Source: an uncultured Bacteroides sp. (lineage in GTDB: Bacteria; Bacteroidota; Bacteroidia; Chitinophagales; Chitinophagaceae). From it: DNA of 64,000 nt. Position 1 is the first letter of the stretch; every line of letters begins with the position of its first letter. The DNA lies in NCBI GenBank assembly GCA_902168085.1, contig CABHOP010000022.1, positions 1-64,000 of the forward strand, in the 5' to 3' direction. Shown here piece by piece: positions 9,089 through 18,155 of this stretch. The notes beneath the pieces were generated by a model. The model worked only from the letters and a program-made list of their open reading frames with translations. It did no database searches and was not told the DNA's origin. The position numbers and the translations under genes are program-made.

Positions 9089-10666
9089 TTAATTTTGTTT
9101 TTCGGGTATGATAAAGGTAAACCTAGCACCCTGATCCGGTATATTTTCTGCATAAATAATGCCCTGATGATTATCAATTATCTTTTTGCAGATAGCAAGG
9201 CCAATACCTGATCCCGGATATTCAGACTTGCCATGTAAACGCTGGAAAATCTGAAATATGCGTGTCGCATACACATCATCAAAGCCAATACCATTATCTG
9301 TTATCTGTATTTTATAATACGAATCTGACAATGATAAATGATGAATGGCTGCTTCATCTTCCGTCAACAGGCTGCTTTCTATGGTGATAACAGGCGGCCT
9401 GTTCTCCTTCCTGAATTTTATAGCATTATTAATGACATTGGTAAACAATTGCTTCATCTGGCTGAAGGATGCCTCTACCACCGGCAAGCCATTACTTAAA
9501 ACCTTTGTCCCTGTTTCTTCTATAGGCAGTTCCAGATCGCCTGCTACTTCCTTTAATACCAGCGCCAGGTTTACAGACATAAATGGTTCCATGTCTTTTG
9601 CCACGCGCGAAAACTCCAGCAGGTTGTGAATGAGCGAGCGCATATTTTCTGCCGAAGCTATGATGCGTTCCAGGTACATGGCACCATCACCTTCCAATGC
9701 ATCTTTGTATTTCTCATTCAGGCGATCGCTAAACGTGCTTATTTTCCTCAGCGGCTCTTGCAGGTCGTGACTGGCAACATAGGCAAACTCTTCCAGCTCT
9801 TTATTCGATTTGTTCAGCTCCTTTACATTCTTACTCAGATTCTGCTCCACTTGTTTCTGCTGTGTAATATCCATCACGCAGCCTACCATCTTCACCGGTT
9901 TACCTGTTCTATCCTTTATCAGCCTACCACTGGCATTAATGTACTTTATATTCTTTCGGGCAGTGATGATCTTCATCTGCAAGTTATAATCCTGTGCACT
10001 TTCCAGGGTACGCTTCACCATTGTTGCGGCTTTGCGCGCATCGTCCGGATGACTGAACTGTTGCACTAATTCATAAGACAGCTCGGTCGTGTTTCTATCT
10101 ACCTCATATATCCGGTATATACCATCAGACCAATAAACCTTGTTTGTTTCAATGATCCACTCAAATGTTCCGAAACCAATGTTATTAAGTTGTTCCAGAA
10201 ACAACTCACGGGAATCAAAAGATATAAATGGTAAATTCTGTTGTGAATACTCCGGCAATAGCACTACATGATAATGAGCAGCATCTGCGGTGCCATTTAC
10301 TATAACAGGATTGATAAATACAAAAAACATTTGCTCACTTCCATCCTTCAGCTTCAGGTTGTGTAGTCCGTACTGTTTAGACCACTCACCACTGGCTGTT
10401 GATTGACGTGCGAGTTCCAGTAACCTTCCTTCCTGATAGGCTTCCACAAGATCGGTAAACTTTAACTTACGGTCTTCAATCTCCTGCATCGTATATCCTA
10501 ATACATCTGTCAGGCGAGGGTTGATATAGATGATTTCATTACTTGCTTTATCAACCACCAACATGGCAAACGGACCATTCAATACGATTTGTGGTAACAT
10601 CGCATCGGCTTTGCTTTCGCTAAAAGGAACAATATGTTGAGGGTTATCAGTCTGCATTATTATCAT
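9089..10666 (-). CDS. PAS-PAS histidine kinase (phytochrome-like H-box)
   Basis: 525 residues, no membrane segment. Two PAS domains (about 25-140 and 155-270, the second ending in the PAC-type GCVMDITQQ), a coiled-coil linker, HisKA with H300 in YVASHDLQEPLRK, and HATPase with NNAIKF, DNGIGF and GSGIGLAI. PAS domains suggest sensing of a cytosolic cue (ligand, redox or light cannot be told apart). Start ATG at 10666; another ATG is codon 4. It lies 23 bp after the sigma-54 activator gene and 5 bp before the hybrid kinase gene in the same direction, so it is the probable sensor of that activator or feeds the downstream hybrid. Confidence 0.9.
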   Translation of the reverse strand: MIIMQTDNPQHIVPFSESKADAMLPQIVLNGPFAMLVVDKASNEIIYINPRLTDVLGYTMQEIEDRKLKFTDLVEAYQEGRLLELARQSTASGEWSKQYGLHNLKLKDGSEQMFFVFINPVIVNGTADAAHYHVVLLPEYSQQNLPFISFDSRELFLEQLNNIGFGTFEWIIETNKVYWSDGIYRIYEVDRNTTELSYELVQQFSHPDDARKAATMVKRTLESAQDYNLQMKIITARKNIKYINASGRLIKDRTGKPVKMVGCVMDITQQKQVEQNLSKNVKELNKSNKELEEFAYVASHDLQEPLRKISTFSDRLNEKYKDALEGDGAMYLERIIASAENMRSLIHNLLEFSRVAKDMEPFMSVNLALVLKEVAGDLELPIEETGTKVLSNGLPVVEASFSQMKQLFTNVINNAIKFRKENRPPVITIESSLLTEDEAAIHHLSLSDSYYKIQITDNGIGFDDVYATRIFQIFQRLHGKSEYPGSGIGLAICKKIIDNHQGIIYAENIPDQGARFTFIIPEKQN

Positions 10667-10689
10667 TTTACATAAAAGGGGGTATTCAC

Positions 10690-12147
10690 TTATAATTCAT
10701 CTTTAAAAGCATTGTATTGCTTCATTTTATTATACAGCGTCTTACGGTCTATATTCAAAAGCTTTGCGGCCTTGCTTTTATTAAAGTTTGATTGCTTGAG
10801 TGCATCCAGTATCACCTCATATTCCGCATCCATATTCGCGGCTCTCAGTTTCTGTTCCAGCGAGTCAAATTTCTTTTCTTCTTTTACAGGCTCGTTTTGC
10901 CCGCTTTTGGTACCTGTAGTTTCAAATTGCAGTTTGGCATAGTTGGTAATCTCAAACGGCAGCGAACGAGCCTCTACAATCGGCCCATCGGTAAGTAGCG
11001 TAGCGCGTTTCACAACATTTTTTAATTCCCGCAGATTGCCATGCCATACGTAGTTGTAAAAAATATCCTCTACTTCTTTACTGAACCCTTGAACATCTTT
11101 ACCCAGCTCCAGGTTCGTTATAGCAAGGAAATGTTGTGCAAATTGCATGATATCGTCCCTGCGTTCTCTTAATGGCGGCACTTCTATACTGAACTCATTG
11201 AAGCGGTGATACAGGTCTTCTCTGAATTTGCCATTTTTCGCAGCGTCCCATAGTCTTTCATTACTGGCTACAATGATGCGCACATCCAGCTCTATATCTT
11301 TCACCCCACCTACCCTTTTAATTTTACGTTCCTGCACTGCACGCAGCAGTGATACCTGTATATCATATGACAGATTAGCTATCTCATCCAGGAAGATGGT
11401 TCCGCCATTGGCCAGTTCCATGCTACCCGTTTTTTGAGCCATCGCGCCTGTAAACGCCCCTTTTTCATGGCCAAACAATTCGCTGCCTGCCAGCTCTTTC
11501 GACAAGGCACCACAGTCAATAGCAATGAACGGTTTATCGGCACGCTTACTTTTCTCGTGTATCTGCTGTGCAATCACTTCTTTACCGCTACCGCTTTCTC
11601 CATATATAATGATGCTGAAATTGGTAGGCGCTACCAGCTCTATCTGCTTCAATATATTCTGAAACTCAGGTGTTTTGCCGAAGATGTATTTTTCAGTGCT
11701 GCTACTTTTGGCTTTGGGCTTAGGCTGACGGGGAGCTACAGCGCTGCCATTACTTTCCGGAGAATGTGCAGGCCCCACCGCTGCATTTTCGTCAGAAAGA
11801 GCCTTGCGTATAGTCAGCAATATTTCATCAGGAAACAGGGGTTTGGTTACATAATCATAAGCCCCCATCTTCATCACTTCTACCGCATCTTTTACATCGC
11901 TATAGCCAGTGATAATAATTACAGGTGCATGCGGGTGCATTTCTTTTATTTTGGTCAGCAATTCCGCCCCGGTCATATCTTCCAGCCTAAAGTCGCTCAG
12001 CACCAGGTCGGGCTCGTGTTTTTGCATCCACTGAATACCTGCCTTACCACTATTAGCACTCGACACCTCATATCCATGACGTGTAAGAAAGCGCGTTAAC
12101 AGGGTACACATATCTATATCATCATCTACTACCAGTATTTTACTCAT
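10690..12147 (-). CDS. NtrC-family sigma-54 activator (receiver-AAA+-Fis HTH)
   Basis: 485 residues. Receiver domain 1-120 with phospho-acceptor D52 and K102; a Ser/Pro/Lys-rich linker around 125-152; AAA+ domain with Walker A GESGSGKE at 183-190, the sigma-54 contact loop GAFTGA at 230-235, Walker B IFLDE around 251-255; C-terminal Fis-type helix-turn-helix (NKSKAAKLLNIDRKTLYNKM). It binds enhancer sites and uses ATP hydrolysis to open promoters held by sigma-54. All motor motifs are intact. It is encoded directly after rpoN on the same strand (68-bp gap) and before two kinases, so a dedicated sigma-54 regulatory unit is likely. Target genes are not visible here, apart from rpoN itself, which has a sigma-54-like promoter. 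Confidence 0.95.
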   Translation of the reverse strand: MSKILVVDDDIDMCTLLTRFLTRHGYEVSSANSGKAGIQWMQKHEPDLVLSDFRLEDMTGAELLTKIKEMHPHAPVIIITGYSDVKDAVEVMKMGAYDYVTKPLFPDEILLTIRKALSDENAAVGPAHSPESNGSAVAPRQPKPKAKSSSTEKYIFGKTPEFQNILKQIELVAPTNFSIIIYGESGSGKEVIAQQIHEKSKRADKPFIAIDCGALSKELAGSELFGHEKGAFTGAMAQKTGSMELANGGTIFLDEIANLSYDIQVSLLRAVQERKIKRVGGVKDIELDVRIIVASNERLWDAAKNGKFREDLYHRFNEFSIEVPPLRERRDDIMQFAQHFLAITNLELGKDVQGFSKEVEDIFYNYVWHGNLRELKNVVKRATLLTDGPIVEARSLPFEITNYAKLQFETTGTKSGQNEPVKEEKKFDSLEQKLRAANMDAEYEVILDALKQSNFNKSKAAKLLNIDRKTLYNKMKQYNAFKDEL

Positions 12148-12196
12148 ATGTTTTTATGGGTTATCTGTATTTGTGTGTGTCAGAATATGGTTTAGT

Positions 12197-12204
12197 CAAA
12201 TATA
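12197..12204 (-). promoter_or_regulatory. Possible -7 promoter element before sigma-54 activator
   Basis: TATATTTG on the minus strand fits TAnnTTTG and lies 50 bp before the activator ATG. No TTTG element sits 19 nt upstream, so only half of the promoter consensus is present. It may allow the activator to be expressed apart from rpoN. Confidence 0.35.
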
Positions 12205-12215
12205 CCATTAAAAGA

Positions 12216-13634
12216 TTATGCCCATACAGCCCTTATCTGTGCTACGGGTATATTTAATTGTTCCCTGTATTTGGCTACCGTACGGCGGGCGATATTATAC
12301 CCCTGTTTGCACAGTATATCCATTAACTGCTGGTCAGTATATGGCTTGTGTTTATCTTCTTTAGATATCATTTCCTGAATGATGGTTTGTATTACTTTAT
12401 TGCTCACCACCTGACCTTTCTGATCGGCAATGCCTTCGCTAAACAGGTCTTTCAGATATACCATGCCAAAGTGCGTTTCCGCATATTTATTGCTGGTAAT
12501 ACGTGAAATGGTTGAAAGGTCGAGGCCGGTAATGTCGGCGATATTGCGCAGTACCATCGGCTTCAGCTTCATGATATCTCCATCATGAAAATACTCACGT
12601 TGCAGGTCTACCACACATTTCATAATACGCATCATGGTATCTTCACGTTGCTTCACTGCATTTACAAACCATTCGGCAGACTGTAGTTTGCTTTTTATAT
12701 ACTGGCTGCCGCTTTTATCCCTGGCACTGCATTGTTCATTCAGTTGCTGGTATAATGATTGGTTGACAAAAACAGAATCTGACTTTGATGAGCAGAGCGC
12801 TACATGTATATCATCTCCATTGCGGGTAATGATATAATCGGGCATGATAGTATGACGAGGTTCGTAAGAGCCTGCACTCTCGCACACGGGATGGAATTTA
12901 AGACCCGCCACCAAAGCCAGTATTTCTTTCAGTTTTTCATCATCTACACGCAGCACGTGGTGTATCTTATCAAACTGGCGGTTTAAAAGATCATCATAGT
13001 GGTTGTTTACAAGCTTCGTAGCCAGTACCACATTCCTATCTTCCTTGTTCATGCGTTGCAGTTGCATCAACAGACACTCTTTTATGCTCGTGGCACCCAA
13101 GCCTACCGGGTCTAGCGATTGTACCAATGCTATACCCTTTTTTATATCTTCCGCCTCTACCCATACTTTACTTTGAAATGAGTATTCATCGGCTATTTCA
13201 TCGGCAGTTTTGTCCAGCATGCCTTTATCATTCAGCAGGTCTATGATGAACATGGCGATATCCATTTCCTGTTCGTCCACTTTATACATCATCAATTGCT
13301 GCTTGGCATCTTCCCTGAAATCTACCGCTGCAGCCAATGGCCTTTCGGGGGTAGCTTCACTATCAAAATAGTTGCTGTATTCCTGTTTATAATCCGGGCG
13401 GTCATCGTAGCCGAATTCATCCCAATCCTGGTAATCCTGCACCTCATCTGCGGTCTTTTCTTTACCCAGGTCATCTGCGTCTGCATCCTTTGTGTCTAAT
13501 AAAGGATTTTGTTCCAGCTCGGTAGCAATGCGCATTTGCAACTCCTGTGTATTCAGGAAAAACAAATTCAGCAATTGTATTTGCTGAGGCAAAATTTTTA
13601 ACTGTTGTTTCTGTACTTGCTGCTGTGCTATCAT
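12216..13634 (-). CDS. rpoN: RNA polymerase sigma-54 factor
   Basis: 472 residues, full family length. The glutamine-rich N-terminal region I (QQQVQKQQLKILPQQIQLLN) and ELEQNPLLD motif contact activators; an acidic region II (about 48-100) follows; the core-binding domain occupies the middle; and the C-terminal RpoN box ARRTVAKYR at about 449-457 reads the -24 element. It directs RNA polymerase to GG-N10-GC promoters in an activator-dependent way. It is the first gene of a cassette with an NtrC-type activator and two kinases. A -24/-12 sequence at 13669-13684 suggests that it controls its own operon. Confidence 0.97.
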   Translation of the reverse strand: MIAQQQVQKQQLKILPQQIQLLNLFFLNTQELQMRIATELEQNPLLDTKDADADDLGKEKTADEVQDYQDWDEFGYDDRPDYKQEYSNYFDSEATPERPLAAAVDFREDAKQQLMMYKVDEQEMDIAMFIIDLLNDKGMLDKTADEIADEYSFQSKVWVEAEDIKKGIALVQSLDPVGLGATSIKECLLMQLQRMNKEDRNVVLATKLVNNHYDDLLNRQFDKIHHVLRVDDEKLKEILALVAGLKFHPVCESAGSYEPRHTIMPDYIITRNGDDIHVALCSSKSDSVFVNQSLYQQLNEQCSARDKSGSQYIKSKLQSAEWFVNAVKQREDTMMRIMKCVVDLQREYFHDGDIMKLKPMVLRNIADITGLDLSTISRITSNKYAETHFGMVYLKDLFSEGIADQKGQVVSNKVIQTIIQEMISKEDKHKPYTDQQLMDILCKQGYNIARRTVAKYREQLNIPVAQIRAVWA

Positions 13635-13668
13635 AGGTCAATCAATTAAAGAGGTACACCTTACTTAA

Positions 13669-13684
13669 TGCAACCTTGAAGCCA
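13669..13684 (-). promoter_or_regulatory. Candidate sigma-54 (-24/-12) promoter of rpoN
   Basis: The minus strand reads TGGCTTCAAGGTTGCA: TGGC, 7 nt, TTGCA, which keeps the invariant GG and GC exactly 10 nt apart as in the consensus TGGCACG-N4-TTGCA. It would start transcription about 20-25 nt before the rpoN ATG (13634). The rest of 13635-13852 holds no gene. That spacing, and the gene behind it, are what make a chance match less likely. Confidence 0.6.
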
Positions 13685-13852
13685 TTTTTTACAGAAAAGA
13701 ATGTATTTTACTGCCTGATAGTGCAAAAGCCTTTATCTGCGGGCATCTTAACATTCCAAAGCCGATAAATATTATTTCAGTTGTTATCTGTCAGGATGTT
13801 ATAAAGCCCATAGCGCGAGGAATTTACGCCACGAAATGGGGAATATTCAACC

Positions 13853-15253
13853 ATGAGATTATTCAGGATAATAACTATAGCATTCATTGCATCGTTTATG
13901 ATAGTGACTGCACTATCATTTTATTCGATACGGCAGTATACCACGCTGAGTGATTATTCTGCTACGGTAGACCATACCAACAAGGTCATCACGCAGCTGT
14001 ACACAATAGAAGACATCATTAAGGATGTAGACATCCGGGAGAGCGGATACATGCTTACAAGAGATACCGGCTACATCACTAATTATAAGGCAGGCATCCG
14101 CTCGCTAGGGCCTGCATACAGCCATTTGCGCCAGCTAACAGCCGAAAATAAACAGCAACAGAATATACTGGTAATGCTGAATACCGCCCTATCTCTACGC
14201 CTGACAGCCTTTAAGAACAATATTGCTTATACCGACACGGCCAAAAAAAGCACGCCATCTCCATTCTTCTACGAGGGCAGGGAACGGAAAAAGGAATGTT
14301 TGCGCTATATAGAGCAAATGATGGCTACGGAAAAAAATGTACTGCAACAAAGCCTAAGGCAGAAACAATATTACCAGCAGTTTACTTACACTTTCATTAC
14401 ATACCTCCTTACTACATTCGGGCTTATTACTGTCTTCCTCTTCATTCTGATGATAACGCAGTTGAGAAAAAGGCAGGAATATCAAAACGAGCTTCAGAAC
14501 AGGCTGCTGGACCTTAAGAACTCTCATGCTGAACTGGAGCAAATAGCTTTTGCAGCATCGCACGACCTGCAAGAACCGCTCAGGAAAATAAAGATGTTCC
14601 TTACGCGGCTGGACCTACTGGAGAAAAACAATGACAACCCCGAAGTGCGCAAAACGGTTGACCGCATCACAGCATCGGCCACACGCATGCAAGACCTGGT
14701 GCAAGACCTGGTAAACCTGACATCGCTGGTGGCAGACGACGCCGGAAAAGAACCGGTGAATGTAAATCTTGTTGTCAACACCGTTTTGCAGGAGCTGGAT
14801 GAAAAGATAAAGAGTAAGAACGCAGATATACGCGTAGAGAAAATGCCGGTTGTTCCCGGTTATAGCCGCCAGTTCAATATTCTGTTTCGTTGCCTGCTGG
14901 ATAATGCTTTGAAATTTACGCGCCCGGGGATGCAACCTGTCATAGCCATACGGTCGGACATAACCAATGGCGAAGAACTGGCACATTTCAACCAGCAATT
15001 GGTTGATAAAAAATTCTACCGCATTACGGTATCAGATAATGGCATCGGCTTCGACAATAAATATATATCAAAAATATTCAGGATGTTCCAACGCCTGCAT
15101 GGGCAGGATTCGGAATATGAAGGCAAAGGCATAGGACTTGCCATCTGCCAGCGTATTATGGTAAATCATGATGGCTTTATAGTAGCCCATGGGCACTTAC
15201 AAATGGGGGCAACATTTAAATTGTTTTTCCCGGTAACGGAAAATGGAAAATAA
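13853..15253 (+). CDS. Membrane histidine kinase with CHASE3 sensor
   Basis: 466 residues. Transmembrane helix 1 at about 5-25, a periplasmic four-helix CHASE3-type domain at about 26-175 (DVDIRESGYMLT is typical), transmembrane helix 2 at about 180-202, a short coiled coil, HisKA with H237 in FAASHDLQEPLRK, and HATPase with DNALKF, DNGIGF and GKGIGLAI. It senses an unknown extracytoplasmic cue and phosphorylates an aspartate partner. Divergent from rpoN with a shared 218-bp intergenic region. No receiver domain or adjacent regulator; the lone receivers at 5213-6130 are candidate partners (inference). A clean terminator follows. Confidence 0.9.
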   Translation: MRLFRIITIAFIASFMIVTALSFYSIRQYTTLSDYSATVDHTNKVITQLYTIEDIIKDVDIRESGYMLTRDTGYITNYKAGIRSLGPAYSHLRQLTAENKQQQNILVMLNTALSLRLTAFKNNIAYTDTAKKSTPSPFFYEGRERKKECLRYIEQMMATEKNVLQQSLRQKQYYQQFTYTFITYLLTTFGLITVFLFILMITQLRKRQEYQNELQNRLLDLKNSHAELEQIAFAASHDLQEPLRKIKMFLTRLDLLEKNNDNPEVRKTVDRITASATRMQDLVQDLVNLTSLVADDAGKEPVNVNLVVNTVLQELDEKIKSKNADIRVEKMPVVPGYSRQFNILFRCLLDNALKFTRPGMQPVIAIRSDITNGEELAHFNQQLVDKKFYRITVSDNGIGFDNKYISKIFRMFQRLHGQDSEYEGKGIGLAICQRIMVNHDGFIVAHGHLQMGATFKLFFPVTENGK

Positions 15254-15278
15254 AAAGGCGGCAATTAGCCGCCTTTTT
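15252..15278. terminator. Intrinsic terminator
   Basis: Stem GGCGGC / GCCGCC with an AATTA loop (15257-15273), flanked by A5 on the left and T5 on the right so the paired region extends to 11 bp. It ends the CHASE3 kinase gene and also serves the convergent gene at 15298. Confidence 0.9.
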
Positions 15279-15297
15279 ATTTGATGCTTCAGGGCTG

Positions 15298-15666
15298 TTA
15301 ATTCGGTTTATCTTCTTTTATCACCTTCTTATTCATGTCTTCCACCTGGCGCATAAATTTATTTACAGCTTCATCTGCATAGGCACCATAGGCATCATTC
15401 AGCATGCCTTTTACGCCATCATCTGTTTCTATCACATACAATATAGAATTATCGCTCGGGTCTGATTCACCTTCAAAACGATAAAAGTTTATTACATGTA
15501 CCTGTTCGGGGCGATAGCTCTTTTCTGTCGACGGGGCAAAAAGGCCTTGCCCTACAACTTTGAAATTATCAGTATATCCATCTTGCAAAGCCTTATTCAT
15601 ACAGGCACTCAAAGTATTCATTTCCGTGGCCTTATCATTTGGCTTTTTATACGGTTGTTGTTCCAT
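15298..15666 (-). CDS. Conserved small Bacteroidota protein, unknown function
   Basis: 122 residues, acidic and soluble with no signal or membrane segment. The core runs through VINFYRFEGESDPSDNSILY and DGVKGMLNDAYGAYAD. I recognise this pattern from small proteins that are common in Bacteroidota and sometimes labelled phosphoribosylpyrophosphate synthetase in databases; nothing here resembles that enzyme (no PRPP loop, and far too short), so I do not adopt the name. It stands alone between two terminators. Confidence 0.75.
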   Translation of the reverse strand: MEQQPYKKPNDKATEMNTLSACMNKALQDGYTDNFKVVGQGLFAPSTEKSYRPEQVHVINFYRFEGESDPSDNSILYVIETDDGVKGMLNDAYGAYADEAVNKFMRQVEDMNKKVIKEDKPN

Positions 15667-16029
15667 AACATTCAGGTTTTATAACAGTTATGAAAAGATG
15701 CTGCCATGCTTTGTTATACTATGCTTAAAGAAAGCGTAAAACTAGAACGAGTGATAATCAGCCCACTTAGATATTATAACCATAACTATACACCAAACCT
15801 GAACGGGGAATTGTAGAAATATGGCAACATATGTAAAAAGCAAAGGGCTGGAATTTATATTCCGGCCCTTGCCTTATTTACCAGACCCCCATCTTAGTAA
15901 TCAAGTTCTTTACTTAAAACATCGTGCCAGCATCGCTGGTTCTTCTTTTATTTGCCCCGTTTATTATTTGCACAACAGTAGTATTCGCGCTAAAAAACCC
16001 TTTATTTTGCGTAGCAATTTATAGTACAC
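15667..16029. other. Intergenic region with one strong hairpin
   Basis: No convincing gene. A hairpin at 15843-15870 has a 12-bp stem (AAGGGCTGGAAT / ATTCCGGCCCTT, one T-G wobble) and a TTAT loop. It is followed on the plus strand by GCCTTATTT and on the minus strand by TTGCTTTTT, so it looks like a terminator with a better U-tract on the minus strand, yet no gene ends here. It could insulate the two divergent genes or end a small RNA. Confidence 0.5.
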
Positions 16030-16572
16030 ATGCTTACATTATTAGAGATTCTCAAATACACCATACCCGCCCTTATCGTATTGATTTCCAGCTATCTTAT
16101 AGTGCAGAAATTTTTAGTAAGCCAGATAAAGCGTAAACAACTGGCCCTGCTCCAGGACAACCAGCAGATAACCGTGCGTTTAAGATTGCAGGCATACGAA
16201 AGATTGGTGCTGTTTATCGAGCGCATCAACCCCAGGCAATTGGTGCCAAGAATCTACATGTCGGGGATGAGTGTGGCAGATTTGCAACAAGCTTTGGTGT
16301 TTAACATCAAGGCAGAGTTTGAACACAACCTTTCTCAACAGATATATGTATCCAGCAATGTGTGGAATACAGTGCGCGGTGTAATGGAGCAGGAGATCAA
16401 TATGATAGGCACATTGGCACAACAACTGAAGCCTGATGCCCCCGCCAAAGACCTGCATATGCGCATCATAGATGCAGTACTGTCTGAACCCGGCGTGATG
16501 CCTACAGAAGTGGCACTGCAAATCATAAATGAAGAAGCTAAAATGGTGCTGTCTTACGGCGCACAACATTAA
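16030..16572 (+). CDS. Membrane-anchored protein of unknown function (DUF7935-like)
   Basis: 180 residues. One N-terminal transmembrane helix (about 10-28, LKYTIPALIVLISSYLIV) and a cytosolic helical part containing RLQAYERLVLFIERINP and a region with QQIYVSSNVW. The pattern matches a conserved Bacteroidota family often found next to methylmalonyl-CoA mutase, as here (29 bp upstream of the mutase start, same strand). Function unknown; the repeated genetic link suggests an accessory role or simply a stable operon. Confidence 0.75.
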   Translation: MLTLLEILKYTIPALIVLISSYLIVQKFLVSQIKRKQLALLQDNQQITVRLRLQAYERLVLFIERINPRQLVPRIYMSGMSVADLQQALVFNIKAEFEHNLSQQIYVSSNVWNTVRGVMEQEINMIGTLAQQLKPDAPAKDLHMRIIDAVLSEPGVMPTEVALQIINEEAKMVLSYGAQH

Positions 16573-16601
16573 TACCGTTTACTACCATAATTTTCTACTA
16601 A

Positions 16602-18155
16602 GTGAGCGATAAAAAGATAATTACCGATTCGAATATTGAAATAAAGCAGGTGTATTGTGAGCCTGTACAGATGACAGAAAAACCCGGGGAATTTCCCTTT
16701 ACCCGTGGTGTGCATGCTGCCATGTACCGCAATAAACTGTGGACCATGCGCCAGTATGCAGGCTTCAGTACGGCGGAAGAATCGAACAAGCGCTACCACT
16801 ACCTGCTGAACCAGGGTGTGATGGGGCTGTCTGTCGCCTTCGACCTGCCTACGCAGATAGGTTATGATTCCGACCACGAAATGGCGGAAGGTGAGGTAGG
16901 TAAAGTGGGGGTAGCTATCGACTCACTGGAAGATATGGAGATACTCTTCAAAGGTATTAAGCTGGAAGACATATCTACCTCAATGACTATCAACGCCACT
17001 GGTTTCATCCTGCTGTCATTATATATAGCATTGGCTAAGAAGCAGGGTGCTGATATTAAGAAAATATCAGGCACCATCCAGAACGATATATTGAAAGAAT
17101 ATGCAGCACGGGGCACGTACATCTACCCGCCTGCGCCTTCTATGCGTATCATTACCGATATATTTGAGTATTGCAGCAAGGAAGTGCCTAAATGGAATAC
17201 CATATCCATATCGGGTTACCATATACGCGAGGCGGGCAGCAATGCCGTGCAGGAACTGGCCTTTACACTTGCCAATGGCAAAGCCTACCTGAAGGCAGCT
17301 ATAGAAAAAGGGTTGGATATCAATGTGTTCGCACAGCGCCTTTCGTTCTTCTTCAATGCGCATAACGATATTTTTGAAGAGGTAGCCAAGTTTCGTGCAG
17401 CAAGGCGTATGTGGGCGCGTATTACCCAAGAGCTAGGCGCTACAGACCCTAAGGCACAAATGCTGCGCTTCCACACTCAGACCGGTGGTAGCACCCTGAC
17501 AGCACAGCAACCTAAGAACAATATCGTACGCGTATCGCTACAGGCGTTGAGTGCTGTATTGGGTGGTACACAGTCGCTGCATACCAATGGTTATGACGAA
17601 GCCCTTTCGCTACCTACAGAAGAAGCTGCGACCATAGCACTGCGTACGCAACAGATAATAGCTTTCGAAAGCGGCGCAACGAATACCGTTGACCCATTGG
17701 CCGGCTCTTTCTACGTAGAACAATTGACCAATGAAGTCGAAGCTGCCGCCTGGAAGCTGATAGAGAAAATAGATGTGATGGGCGGTGCAGTAAAAGCTAT
17801 AGAGCAAGGTTTTATACAGGAAGAGATAGCCCGCAGCGCTTATAAATACAACAAAGACATAGAAACAGGCGATAAGATCATTGTAGGTGTCAACAAGTTT
17901 GCATCTAAAGAAACGGAAGTAACGCCTGTATTTAAGATAGATGATAGCATACGTGTAGTGCAGAGCGAAAAGCTGAAAGCCCTGCGTGCTAAACGTGATG
18001 CAGCAAAAGCGGCACAATGCCTACAAGCCATAAAAGAAAAAGCTACTACTACAGAAAACCTGATGCCTGCCGTAATAGATGCCGTTGAAAACCTGTGTAC
18101 GCTTGGCGAAATAGCCGATACCCTGCGCGGTGTATGGGGAGAGTATAAAGGTTAA
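16602..18155 (+). CDS. Methylmalonyl-CoA mutase, catalytic subunit without B12 domain
   Basis: 517 residues. Catalyses (R)-methylmalonyl-CoA <-> succinyl-CoA, linking propionate, odd-chain and branched amino-acid breakdown to the TCA cycle. The TIM-barrel substrate domain is complete: Y52 in RQYAGFS, R182 in APSMR, H207 in SGYHIREAG. Tyr and Arg at these positions are what separates methylmalonyl- from isobutyryl-CoA mutases (Phe and Gln there), so the named substrate is supported. The C-terminal cobalamin-binding domain (DXHXXG) is absent; the family's full length is about 700, so a separate small B12 subunit is needed and is not in this window. Start codon GTG at 16602, the only good start near the family N terminus. 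It overlaps the convergent DUF3810 gene by 4 bp. Confidence 0.92.
   Translation: MSDKKIITDSNIEIKQVYCEPVQMTEKPGEFPFTRGVHAAMYRNKLWTMRQYAGFSTAEESNKRYHYLLNQGVMGLSVAFDLPTQIGYDSDHEMAEGEVGKVGVAIDSLEDMEILFKGIKLEDISTSMTINATGFILLSLYIALAKKQGADIKKISGTIQNDILKEYAARGTYIYPPAPSMRIITDIFEYCSKEVPKWNTISISGYHIREAGSNAVQELAFTLANGKAYLKAAIEKGLDINVFAQRLSFFFNAHNDIFEEVAKFRAARRMWARITQELGATDPKAQMLRFHTQTGGSTLTAQQPKNNIVRVSLQALSAVLGGTQSLHTNGYDEALSLPTEEAATIALRTQQIIAFESGATNTVDPLAGSFYVEQLTNEVEAAAWKLIEKIDVMGGAVKAIEQGFIQEEIARSAYKYNKDIETGDKIIVGVNKFASKETEVTPVFKIDDSIRVVQSEKLKALRAKRDAAKAAQCLQAIKEKATTTENLMPAVIDAVENLCTLGEIADTLRGVWGEYKG

Noticed and set aside
15298-15666. Name phosphoribosylpyrophosphate synthetase for the 122-residue protein
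   Set aside because: Too short and lacking the PRPP-binding and catalytic flexible-loop motifs; the label seems to be a database carry-over.
15821-16136. Overlapping short plus-strand frames between 15821 and 16136
   Set aside because: They cross the hairpin at 15843-15870 and the start of the real membrane gene; no family or composition support.
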